Source of the DNA: Glandiceps talaboti
Lineage: Eukaryota; Hemichordata; Enteropneusta; Spengelidae
DNA length: 64,000 nt
Assembly (NCBI RefSeq): GCF_964340395.1
Contig: NC_135570.1
Span: 4,222,822-4,286,821, forward strand
Direction of reading: 5' to 3'
Shown here: piece by piece, positions 34,382 to 56,400 of the stretch
Position numbering within the stretch: position 1 is the stretch's first letter
How the letters are laid out: each line of letters starts with the position of its first letter
Made by a program: the position numbers and the translations under genes
Notes under the pieces: generated by a model
The model's input: only the letters and a program-made list of their open reading frames with translations
Told to the model about the DNA's origin: nothing
Databases searched by the model: none

Positions 34382-35478
34382 TATGCCTCTACATACGATT
34401 GCATCTTATAGAGCGATTTTTAGAATATTAAAATATTTCCTTTCTGCAACACTTTCTCTATCACCTTTCATTGCATCGACTTAGCCTCTGACAGCCTTCG
34501 ACTTGGTCTCAGACAAATTTCATCGACTTGGTCTCAGATCGACTTCATCGAGTCGGACTTGGCCTCATCAGAACCGAACCTCAGACAGCTAGCCTTCATG
34601 GACTTAAAAACAGAAAATGACAAAAAATGTTACACAAATTATATTTCATCTATGAAAACTTAAACAGTTATTTTGCATGGTTAGAAATAAATATCTCCAA
34701 GCAATTGCAAGTTGTGCTCCTGGCGCGGCGCGGCGTTTTCTCTTACTCAGGGACTGGCTCAAGTCAACCCCAGTAACCCCCTCCCTGCAATGAATTATAG
34801 CGACCCGTGTGACAGTGTGTTTGAAGCTAAAAGTGCAGTGCTAATATATGTGTTTTCGTTGTTTTCTCAGTTCGCCTTCTGTTCGCGTTCACATTCAATA
34901 CAAAGCCTTGGTCACAGAGCGTTCCAAGTACATATCAGCTTCTGTTAACGTTTTGTTAAGTCATTTTCGTTGTTTTTTTAGCTTCCGAGTTTAGCGCGTG
35001 CATTTTTTACTATAAAAAAATATAATTTTTAAATTGTTAAAACTCGTATTTTGATATAAAAATAAGTGTACATGTTAGTGCAGACTTGGAAAACAAAATG
35101 AATGCAATGACGTTTTATATACTAATGCCCCCCCCCCATATCCATATTATTCTGTAATTATAAAACCTACTTTAAATTTACGAAATAAGCGATGATAGTA
35201 CAGAACATTGAAATTATCTCTCATTCGGTTGAATAGTATTTATTATACAGCGAGGCAACAAAGGGTACCCGCGAAAATCGCCATCCGTCAAATAATATTG
35301 AATTATAAATAACAATGCAAAAAACAAACAACAACATTGCCTTCGTCGAGAATGAGATCTGAAACAAAGAATGAATACGATACCCCATCAGTTTGTCAAC
35401 ACGAAACTTTGATATACAGCTTTTACCACCGCTAAAAATGATAGCAGTCCATTATACCTTCAACTGTTGGTGAGATGT

Positions 35479-35554
35479 CACGTGTGGTCACGTGACCACA
35501 TTGAGAGCGGACAAAGTGCGGGTGTACTCACGTGATGCAATGAATGGTCGCGTG
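35479..35554. promoter_or_regulatory. CACGTG/CACGCG cluster upstream of HELT
   Basis: Three CACGTG E-boxes (35479-35484, 35489-35494, 35529-35534) and one class C site read as CGCGTG (35549-35554) lie within 76 bp. The middle one is the centre of the perfect palindrome TGTGGTCACGTGACCACA (35483-35500). HES/HEY/Helt-type bHLH-Orange repressors bind such sites, so feedback by HELT itself is plausible. Located about 320-400 bp before the HELT ATG. Confidence 0.5.
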
Positions 35555-35674
35555 AGTGTCGTGTGGAATCTGCTTCGAAGGCCCAGTCAGCGGTGATGTT
35601 CGCCAACAATAAACTAATACAGCCATTTCAAATTGACATCTATTGTTCGTAGGATCAATCCGAATAGGAAAATG

Positions 35675-35680
35675 TATATA
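35675..35680 (+). promoter_or_regulatory. Candidate HELT TATA box
   Basis: TATATA in an otherwise mixed-composition region, 195 bp before the ATG and 120 bp after the E-box cluster. It suggests transcription from about 35705. Weak evidence on its own. Confidence 0.3.
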
Positions 35681-35874
35681 CATATTTCGTACACTAACAA
35701 TTCATTCACTCCAAGTGAGAGCTGTTAAGCGACTTTCCGAGCAGACCCAGCACAGTATTTAGCCGAACTGAGAACCGACTGTTGCGTCGTACACCCATCA
35801 ACATCGTCGTCATCGTCGTCGCTAACTAGATATATTTTGTGAAATTTAATGTTTGAAATCCAATTATCGTAAAA

Positions 35875-46161
<10,287 letters not shown>

Positions 46162-46357
46162 TCATTTGGATGGTGCACGGTGTCAGAACATTGAAATGGT
46201 ACATCTTGGACAGTGCAACGAATATATATATATCTTCAGCCTAGGGGTGACTTTTAAAATCTCGCAAATACGTTTCGTTTGTTAGATATTTCTTTCCCTC
46301 ATATAAGTTTCTAGTATTTTCCTACGTTACAATTCAACTTTATGTGAAAGAATGCTA

Positions 46358-46379
46358 AATAAAAATGAGGTGCAATAAA
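46358..46379 (+). terminator. HELT: HELT polyadenylation signals (two)
   Basis: AATAAA at 46358-46363 and again at 46374-46379, about 200 bp after the stop, followed by a GT-rich ACTTGTGTGGTAG. Confidence 0.7.
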
Positions 46380-46609
46380 CTTGAAACTAACTTGTGTGGT
46401 AGACTTCGAAGTTATTTGTTACTACACACTTATGACATAGCAATCTCATTAGTAATCGTACGACCGCATTGTATCATATCTTGTCTTCTCACTACCTCTT
46501 AGATATTCTACATGTAAACGTCACCCATCCCATCTCATCTCTCCTCTCCTATCATCTTCTCTCATCACATCCCAGTGACGGATACAGTAACAATTACACA
46601 TACATGTAT

Positions 46610-46716
46610 AGTATATTACAGTATAGTATAGTATAGTATAGTATAGTATAGTATAGTATAGTATAGTATAGTATAGTATAGTATAGTATAGTATAGTATA
46701 GAATATGTATGATTCA

Positions 46717-46747
<31 letters not shown>

Positions 46748-46823
46748 TGTATGTATGTATGTATGTATGTATGTATGTATGTATGTATGTATGTATGTAT
46801 GTATGTATGTATGTATGTGTATG

Positions 46824-46854
<31 letters not shown>

Positions 46855-46954
46855 TGTGCGTGCGTACGTGCAAGTATGTATGTATGTATGTATGTATGTA
46901 TGTATGTATGTATGTATGTATGTATGTATGTATGTATGTATGTATGTATGTATG

Positions 46955-46985
<31 letters not shown>

Positions 46986-47069
46986 TGTGCATGCGTGCGT
47001 GCAAGTATGTATGTATGTATGTATGTATGTATGTAGGTAGGTAGGTAGGTAGGTAGGTAGGTAGGTAGG

Positions 47070-47104
<35 letters not shown>

Positions 47105-47150
47105 GTGTGTCTGTGTGTAAGTGTGTCTGTGTGGACGTACGTACGGTATG

Positions 47151-47182
<32 letters not shown>

Positions 47183-47241
47183 TGTATGTATGTATGTATG
47201 TATGTATGTATGTATGTATGTATGTATGTATGTATGTATGT
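46610..47241. repeat. TATAG, GTAT, GTAG and GATA microsatellite cluster
   Basis: A pentamer TATAG run (46610-46700) is followed by several GTAT blocks, then GTAG, GATA and a final GTAT block. Two interruptions (46852-46873 and 46983-47004) share the form GTAATGTGCRTGCGTRCGTG, showing that a larger block was duplicated. Confidence 0.95.
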
Positions 47242-47876
47242 TTCTGTGTATCAGGATTGGCGAACAATCACATAACAATAGCTCGTAAAGTACAGTAAAG
47301 TATTTCGCCTCCTATTGTTCTTTTTGTTGTCCATTGTTTCGTTGAATCTATTTCTGACTGTATTAGTCATCGCTAGAACTGTCAAATAAGTAACGATCCT
47401 TGGCTTTCTGTCAAATCTGAGACAACGTTTCTCCTTTCTCACTTGTCACACTTTGAGTCAAATTTATTTGTGCAAACGCAATTCTTTGAATAGAGGCCTG
47501 CGGCCTCGAATTGGAAGGACTTCCTTTACGTTGTTGATTCAGGGATCTTATAGTACAACACTCCAATGCACTCCAATGTTTCAGTAACCTTCTTTGACCA
47601 ATCCTTGAAATACAGAGGATATCAAAATATTTGTTTTGCGGCAGTGTATTGTGTATTACAGGTGGCTATAACCAACTATCAGGGGAGATGGCACTGGTAT
47701 GAATGGAAGAGTGTTCGCCCTGATTAGGGAGATGACTATTAACTGGGGAAATTTATTTCAAGTTGGGGAGAACACTTTCCTTCAAAAACGAAAAGTGAAT
47801 AACAAACTCAAACATTTAAAGATTATGCGACATAAAAAAAATCTTCCAAGGGACTGGTACCAGTCAAGTGACACAT

Positions 47877-47914
47877 CAACTCGTCCCACTGTCAACTCAC
47901 TGTGGGACGAGTTG
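47877..47914. repeat. Hairpin with 13-bp perfect stem
   Basis: CAACTCGTCCCAC and GTGGGACGAGTTG are exact inverted copies with a 12-nt loop. A 14-bp palindrome lies 12 bp upstream. Confidence 0.75.
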
Positions 47915-49029
47915 AAATTGGGACGAAATGATTGTGCGTATGTCTGTATCTGCTGTCCGACAGAAATATAACTTTCCAATTGCAAGTGCCAGTGTGATTA
48001 TGTCCGACTGTCATTGTAATAGTACCCATGTCGACCTTTATGTTTAGATGCTCCATGATCCACACTGTTCAATGTTGACTTGAGTGTAATCTCATACCTG
48101 GGGCCGGCCACACTATTTGTAGTGATCTGCAGTAGTGTGATGTACTATGCGATCCTGGAATGTATACACGTGTTGATTTACAAACAAAACGTGACACCTG
48201 AAAGATACGCAACTACACATTACCATAAGAGACATTTGATACTCATCGTTTTTGAGCGGGAAGGGGAAGAAAGAGGGTAAGGGGGGGGGGGGTCCTAATT
48301 CATGAATCATCATGGTGTACACAATTGTCACGTCTTGGAACTTAGTATTTTGATGTAGTCTTTGTATATGTGGGTTTTATTATTTATTAATTTGTGTCAT
48401 GCCAGATCCCTGAAGACGGATAATATTTTCGTGCTTCCGTTTTGTGCTTTTTTGAAAAATAAGGATAATATTATTTCTATAATTTAAAACAAAATCACTT
48501 ATTGTGCCTGGCAGTTAGCCAGCAAATAGAAAGTTTATTTTGACAAAAGTTTGTCACTTTATTCTCGCAAGCCAGAGCCCATCAGAAGCAACGAATATTG
48601 ACGTGACGGGTACGTTTAGGACGGTGTCGTAAAGAGGCCTGTGTGGTTTACGACATTGGTCGTAAATAATTAGAATTCCAGGTCGTGGAGTTAATATTGT
48701 GTAACAAGAACAATTACTATTTATTACACTTATTCATCCTTTTTGCAATTTATGAAAAAATACCGCCTCCTTCTCCTCTGATTTCGAAAGGTTGCTGACA
48801 TGTACGTAAAGAACATTTTCTCTAAAAATATCTTCTTTTTCACTTCTTATTTTCTGAGAATTGCAGGAAAACGAGTCAGTCAGTTTTAGTATAACAAAAA
48901 ACCCACCCGCCCTGCTTTGTTGAAATTATTCTTTCAAGTTTCAAACTCCATTCAGAACATCTCCATCCCGCTCCTCATCGGACCAGTCGTGCACTGATGC
49001 TGTCATCATGCATGCAGCGTATTAAAGTT

Positions 49030-49128
49030 CTAGTCTGGAATCCAGGCGAATGGAGTGGTTTGAATTCGTTATTTCCAGAGATGGGGATATCATATTCAAA
49101 GTCCCATTCGCCTGTATTCTAGGCTACG
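49030..49128. mobile_element. Foldback element E, copy 1
   Basis: Left arm CTAGTCTGGAATCCAGGCGA, ATGG is mirrored by CCAT, TCGCCTGTATTCTAGGCTAC. About 99 bp. A second copy lies at 57321-57400. Confidence 0.75.
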
Positions 49129-50223
49129 TAAGTTCTAAGCCACAGGTACACGTGGATTCAAGTTATTACAGTTTTTTATACGTCACCTGTATTTTAATAG
49201 TCTATTGTAGTTTGTTTTTGATTTTTTTTTTGTTCCGGGAGTTGGGACACTTGGGAAGAAGGAGATCACTCCCAGAACAACAAAATGGAAAACAAACGAT
49301 GTGAATGAAGGAATGAAATAGAGGTAAATACAGAAATAGAGCCGCGTATTCACCACATCAGATTTAAATCAGATTGGTAGGTGTTGTAAATGACGATCAA
49401 ACTATAAACATATAAATTAGTTATGATTACATAAAAATTTATTGCCTTGTTTTCTGCGTTGGACGTATTTGTTTACCAGAGTTGTTTACTTAACTGTGTA
49501 ATGTATATACATCGTCACGTCAGGCACATGAAACGCTACACAATAAGTATCGGAAGATTTTGTCAAGAAGTCATAAACATTATCTAACTATAATCGATTG
49601 ATTTCACATGAAAAATTCTTCAATGTTTTATGTGATAAACGGCCTTACTGTATTATGTTTGAGGAAATACGCTGCATGAGAAGTACTACACGCGTATTTA
49701 AGTTTTAATATCACCCCCCCCCCCCCTCGTCTTATCGCAGGAGTCGTCGTGTTAGTGGGGATGCGCAGCATATTACGGTGCGTAAATTCCTTTCTTTGGG
49801 ATTGTAATCGAAACAAACATAGAGACAATCACTGGAATCAAAACAGTTTCATCTCTTTTGTTGTTCATTTGTCTGAGGGAGTTCAGAATGTTTTGTTTTC
49901 ATCGGTGTTGGCGTTGACAACCATGACGTCACCCATTGTCTAGCGGTTATAGTTCTTGTCACGTGACTTTGTGTTGTTAGAGATGGAAGTACATCCGGGT
50001 ATTTTGGGGATTGCCGACCGACATAGTTGATTGGGAAATTGTGTGGCTTGATTGCTGAATACACGAACCCAGTGAATATACTGGGTTTGCAACCAACTCA
50101 ACCCGAAATTGTTTGTATCTTGGCAAGTGGTCAGTGTAAATCTTTCGTCGTTTACCACTATGTTGTAAATATCGAACTCTAAAGCGGTAAAATGGTGAAA
50201 TAGGGCCCGTTTTGTTGTTGTTG

Positions 50224-50344
50224 ATGCGTGCTGAGTAATCCAAGATGGCGACGTACTGGTGTGGGAGGCAGTGACGTTTGGCCAACAAGATCGGGTATTT
50301 TTGGCGTGAACAGGAACTTCTTACGCCAAATGTACAAACGTTAA
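50224..50344 (+). promoter_or_regulatory. Three short uORFs in the likely ZFAND4 leader
   Basis: ATG-stop frames at 50224-50238 (4 codons), 50244-50273 (9 codons) and 50330-50344 (4 codons) precede the main ATG. They matter only if transcription starts upstream of them. Confidence 0.35.
50240..50252 (+). promoter_or_regulatory. YY1-type site in ZFAND4 promoter/leader
   Basis: CCAAGATGGCGAC matches the YY1 motif (AAGATGGCGGC type), which commonly lies at or just after the start site of constitutive animal genes. It lies 132-144 bp before the ZFAND4 ATG. Its ATG also opens a short uORF. Confidence 0.5.
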
Positions 50345-50383
50345 GCCCTTTGGTAGTTGATCTGATAGCTTGAGGTACTGCCA

Positions 50384-50495
50384 ATGGATATAATGGAGCT
50401 TTTTATCGAAACTTTAACTGGGACGGCGTTCGAACTCCAAGTGTCGCCGTTCGAGACAGTGATATCTGTCAAGGCAAAAATCCAGCGATTGGAAG
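50384..50495 (+). CDS. ZFAND4: ZFAND4 exon 1 (ubiquitin-like, first strand pair)
   Basis: Encodes MDIMELFIETLTGTAF... to RLEG; donor G|GTAAGA (phase 1). Confidence 0.95.
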
Positions 50496-53400
50496 GTAAG
50501 ATTGGTCTGCGATAGCTTGAAATAACCACGCTATGACAGGTTGAAATATCAAAGACCATTATTTACAATAATAAGAGGTCAACTTTTTTGAGTATACGTG
50601 TATTTTTATGCCGGCGTGTTATTCTCCCGGGACTTCATCGAATATTTTCGTACGTAAATTAAACACCTTTGCGGGGAGGTTAACAAGCAAGGGAATACTA
50701 GTACGTGTGGGTTGACCGGTATCATTTGACCCAATGTTAACCTGTAGGAAAGTGATTAACTGCTTTGTGCGTGCACTGAAATAACATAGAACGGTGTGAG
50801 CTAAATGTTTTGGCGAGTAAACCAACTACGCTTTATTTGATGAGCCAACAATAGCAATTCGTTGTTGACGGTCTTCAATTGTTATACTTATTGTACATTG
50901 TTATCAAATCTCTGAGTCACTGCCGTTTTAAATGTCCAAAGACAACATGGATGAATAACAAGTCTCAAACCATAAGCCATGTTTTTCAATTTATGTACAA
51001 ATATATTTATGAAAAATAGAGATGAAGTAACAATCAATTGAATTGTACACAAGGTTTATAATTTTCTGGCATTGAAATTATCAATATGAAAAAATGATAC
51101 AAGATTCAGCTATGTTGGCACAACAAACAAGGATGATATAATTGCTAAATAAATTTTGCAATGCCATGATTTTTACTCTGAACAACTATGTACTCCATAT
51201 TTGATATTCAGACTTTCCGTTTACATGTGTATGGAAAAAAAAGATGAATACAAAATTCAAGAAAAATGTCTCTTGGGAAAAAGATTTAACATGTTAAAGT
51301 TAGTATTTTACTTAATTAAGATGCTTAAAAATAATTCACCATGTTTAAAAAGTCAAAGTGAAATATATGTACTGCGAAGTTAAGAGTGAAGATTGCTAAC
51401 ATTTAGTGTAGTTTAGAATGTCCTAACACATAGCAGCCCCTACCCTGGAATATGCAAAACAAAACCAGATATCATTATGGAATTATTTGGTAATATAATA
51501 CATACACATTTATGACTGTATGGGTATGTTCTTTCAATGTGAGACTTAACCATCTCTGATATTAATTCAAATGGAAGGGTTACATAAAAGGTTACATATA
51601 CAAGAAAACACAACTATAATTTGATATATGTTATGTATTTTAATATGTGTAATATTTGTTATTTATGTTTAAGAAATGATATAATTTCTTGGTTTGTACA
51701 AGTCATTCTCCTGAAGATTTGTGTAACTTTATATGATTCAAACTACCATAGTGTCATTAACCTGTGACTAACAGTCATGGATCTAGAAATATAGTACACG
51801 TTGACAAATCTCTGTAGCACTCTGTGCTTAAAATCTTTCCTATCAAAAATCCCTAAGTAAGGATCAGGGTGGTATTTGTACCAAAAAACTGTGTGCAGGG
51901 AAACTTTGCCTTCTCAGAGTTTGAAAAAGGAGGAACCATTTGTAGAATTCAAGGAAGTTTGTCAGAGTTTAGTGTATATTTAATATCCGAGCTAACATAG
52001 TTGTAGTTCATCAAAACTGATAATAAGAACCAAAAAGTCAAACCCCAATGAAATAAATATTATAAGACACTGCAAGATAAGTTCTTTAGGGTATTTTATT
52101 CAACATTGCATCAGCTTTATATAATTTTAACTAAACTTAATAAAAACATACAAAAAATCCCCATGAGTGTTACAAACACTAGTCAGAAGCGGAGTTAGCT
52201 GTCATTAGTCTGAAAGTCAATGTTCACTTCAGCTTAGCAGTTTGTAGTCCAAAGTCAGGCTAACTCTGTATGTAACTGTTAATGTAAATTTTGTCATAAC
52301 TTACACGTGCACAAAATGTTCAAAGAAAATCCCCCACTCACCCCACCCCAGGTGAAAATGTCAAATGGTTTAAAATGTTAAAGGTGCATGATAATATGGT
52401 GGGCAAAAGATACCAGCTACATTCATTATCAAAATGAGAAAAGCAAGCGAAGTCTCTAAATTGATTCCATTTTTTTCACGGTATCCCTATTTTGGATGTA
52501 AAAATCAAAACAAGAAAAATTGAGACCACAAAAGTGTTATTGTTGTTTTGGATTCTGTACTGTTATATATTGAATTGTTCAAACAAAGATTTAGGTGAGC
52601 AACACTAACAGGTTTATATCTACCTTTTTCTAGGTATACCAATATCACAGCAGCATCTAATATGGCAGTCAACAGAACTGGAAGATGATTACTGTCTGAG
52701 TGATTACAGGTATGTATTTGTATTTACTTTATACAAGAGTTCGAATAATACAAAAACGAACACTTTCATATTTTTTATGTTTGGAAAATGCAATGCTTTT
52801 CAGTCTTGTAGAACAAAGTGAAAATATCAAGTCATGTAAATCTTGTTAAGTGGATAACAATTAGCCACTTGATTTTTGTTAATTTATAATTCAAAGTCTT
52901 ATAAAATATTGTTAGGGGTTGGCGTATACATGTGCCTTTGCAAACTCCCTGTCCCCTCCCCCATAAATTAAATCAAAAGGTTTGGGGTTCAGAAAGAGTC
53001 TCAACAATATCCTGTCCGCAAATAATGATACAGAAATTTTAAAATTACATAGCATAAATGGTTTAGCATAAATTTATTAGTGTGTATGAAAATCACCTAT
53101 CTATTCTATGACAGTATGTCAGTTAGAATCTAAGACTAAAAACTTGTTGTAAAATGTACACGGTCCAACTTTGTAGATAGCTGACGTATCGGGAGTATAC
53201 CTTCTACGAGATAAAGCCTTACACTACTAGAATCCAAGACTGCACACAACCCATATAGCGTCCAGGTCGTATCTGCCTATACAGTTGCATAGCAGATACA
53301 ACCTTGCGGCACTGACGAGACAATATAAATATATAGATACAGATATATATATATATATGTATATCACAAACAGAGCAAATATAACAAGAAATATATTGTT

Positions 53401-56400
53401 GTCACTTGTGAAATCAATCTCAGGCAACTTTGCAACAATTGTCAATGTTTGATAGCAAACATATGTGATAGCCAAAGTCAGTATGACATCCCAGACAATT
53501 CACTTCTAAACTATTTGTGTTGTTCTTGTACATAAAGCTACATATGTAGTTCGGTCCAACCAATGGAAATTAAAACTTGTCTACACAATAGCACTGAAAC
53601 TATGGAATTTCTTTTGTTTGTAGTGTAGAGGTGTTATAAAGTGTCTTTTATATAATCTACCTGTGGACATATATATTGCAATAAATTTGCTTGACACACA
53701 CTGTTTTGATTTGTATGTAGCAGAAAGTTTCATGTGTTCTGTGGCCAGTGAAGTAGATACAGGGTCTATCGTTTACTTCATGTATCTGTTAAGGTTGTAT
53801 GTAAAGTATGTTATGTATCAGATTTCATTGTTGGGAATATGTCTATGTAACTGTAAATGAAAATATATACATGGGGGTGTGGGAGGGTCAGGAGATACAA
53901 AAAAGTACAATAAAGTGTTGCACAGTAATATTGAAAGACCCAAAACACCCCTGCATCTGAATATCAGAATTCTCAAATATGGACAGGATCCTTTCAAATA
54001 AGAATTGTTAGTTGCAAAGTTTGTGTGGTTTTGATTTGTTGCTATATATTAGTGTGGTATTCAGTATGTACTGACAGGCCATAGTATTGGGAACTGTGTT
54101 AGTCATTTAGTGGTAAACAGTTTTTTTTTTATGGCTTTTGGCAGCATTTGAATGGAAAACAAAGAAGTTACTTGTGGTCATTTCCCGTTCTGGGGGGCTT
54201 GCTCTATGATGACTTTGGCTGTAAATAACCATGGTTAACACATCAGTCTTTGTACTCAATTGAAATAGTAAACACACTTTACTGATGTGTATACCTACTG
54301 GCCATGCATAGAACATGTCGTGAGCCCTCCTCTCAGGGATCCAATTATAAAGTGGAATTGCTGTTTGGGTATATGACAACTTTGGTTGTAAATAGCCATG
54401 GTTTATATGGCAGTCTTTTATGGAAGTGTTAATTGTACTTATGAAATACAAGTAATTGACAATGCAGGGTGTTAATAGCCATGTTTCACACATCGTTCTT
54501 CGTACTGATGTGTTACCTGTGACTGACAAAGAACAATTAAACATGTATGTATTTCTGATAGGTATGTTCATTGGCCATACAATGAACTATTCCCCTTCTG
54601 AGGTGTCTATTTATCAGGGTGGGTAGGGGGTGGGGATGGGTTTGCTGTATGGTGACGTACAGTGTAAATAACCATGTTTCACACACCATTCTTAGTACTG
54701 AAGTGTTACCTGTGACTGACAAAGAACAATTAAACATGTATTTCTGATAGGTATGTTCATTGGCCATACATTGAACATTTCCTTCCCTGAGGGGGGTCCA
54801 ATTATCAAGGACAGTTCACTTAACATAACTTACATGGCTTTCACAGTGACACATTGAAGTGTATAACAAGTTGATAATGAAAACTTTTGAATGGGTGTTG
54901 AGACAATCAACCTTCCCTTGGATTCTCACAGACATACATGGTGAACATGGTCTGGTACTTTTTACCCCATTGTTACTGGAGCTGTGTGTGTGGTATAACC
55001 TTTCTGACCCCAAGGACAATGAAACAAAGTTTCTTAGCATTGTACAAGCATTCCGTAACAGAAATGTCACAGGAGTTAAGTTTTAAAACTAGCACAGGTG
55101 TTGTAGATTGTTTGGGTGAAGTTTACAGGAGGAATTCTCATAATTATTTTCTTACACTTCTGTTACAGTATAACAGCTGGAAGCACGTTGAAACTAGTTT
55201 TGGCTATGAGAGGTGGGCCAATCAACACAAGACGAAGTAAGTTGGCTGAAAATAACATCATAATGAGTCAATATTAATGAGTAAATAATTAAGATTTTAA
55301 AAAGTGGACAGGTGGGAAAATTTGAAGATTGTACTTATCTCTGTCACTGCGTGAAGGCAGTTCGTGTAAACATACAACTTTGTGCTCACCAGCCAATATC
55401 AAACATCCAAAAATTGGAAAAGCTCACACGTTCTGTTTACCATGCAATAGACCTGTTGCCAGTTCCATGATGCATCTCCACATATAAGGCCTAGCATTCT
55501 GTATGTGCAGGGGTATAGGGGTGGGGGTGGGGGCATGATGGTTGTCACCTGACTGTACCCTGAGTCCACCAGAATCCTTCTCTGTCATCGATGGCATTTA
55601 ATCTTTGTTCTACGAAATCACTCAAAATTAAATAGATCAACATGTCTTTCCATCATTTCATAATGAAAATGTTATGTCAAACGTAATAAAGACAAAACAA
55701 GACTAAATGTAACAGCATAGGTGATATCATCTCACACAATGCATCTTGGAACTGGAAAATTTACTCTTGCATTCATTTAGATACATGTGCAAAATCTACA
55801 TAGTCATGTTATCTATCATATGACAAATAAACACAGACTTTACCATGTAAAATCATATAAATATTCAACATAGATCAGTTTACCATGCTATCTTCTGAAT
55901 ATGTAGCCTGGATGCTAATGTGGGTTATTGAAAGAGAGAGCTTAAAGATTCGACAAGGGATATCGCTAGAGTAGTAAATATGCTACAAAAAGGAAAGTTT
56001 GTTGAGCATGCAATTTCACAAGACTAAATCACAGTGGAGGAATTAATTAACATGATCAAACATGCTTGTGCTATTTGAATTTTCCTGGTTCAATGATAAC
56101 TTAGAGAAAACTGGACTAGGTGTACAAGATCGTCTACAGAGATGTCTAAAATCTAACACTCCGATTCATTTCAGTACCCATGGAAGATCCAGCTATAAGA
56201 GAAATGGCTGAGTACATGGAAGCCAATAAAGATGAAATCTGGGAGAAACTGCCAGGCAATAGACAAGTGACTTTGCTGGTCTTTAGGGAAGGAGATCAGC
56301 TCAATTTTTTCCGTGTGGTGGATAGAGGAGATGGTACACTCACACCTTTATCTGAATCACTCAGGTGAGATAACACTTGATTGATGTACCTATAGTGGCG

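Larger units (their letters stand above)
29256..35470. other. Intergenic DNA between EFCAB6 and HELT
   Basis: No gene recognised. Contains GA, TG, TA and TGTC microsatellites, a CpG-bearing block (about 30950-32510) and an antisense 28S rRNA fragment (34276-34381). A short CGACTTGG-type degenerate repeat follows (34475-34575). A hairpin CCAACTGT...ACAGTTGG lies near 33133. A short frame at 32383-32494 ends at a donor-like TTAG|GTGAGT, but no downstream exon continues it. Confidence 0.55.
46400..50220. other. Intergenic DNA between HELT and ZFAND4
   Basis: Apart from the microsatellite cluster, it holds a palindrome GACTGGTACCAGTC (47852-47865), a 13-bp-stem hairpin (47877-47914) and foldback E copy 1 (49030-49128). 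Open frames at 47699-47971 and 49977-50384 have no recognisable domain. Confidence 0.55.

Noticed and set aside
46521-47298. Open frames of up to 248 residues rich in Tyr/Ile/His/Thr or Cys/Met/Tyr/Val
   Set aside because: Microsatellite (GTAT/GTAG/GATA/TATAG) translations only.
49977-50384. 135-codon minus-strand frame opposite the ZFAND4 leader
   Set aside because: Overlaps the ZFAND4 promoter and leader in antisense, has no domain, and two other frames are also open there. A divergent gene cannot be excluded but is not supported.
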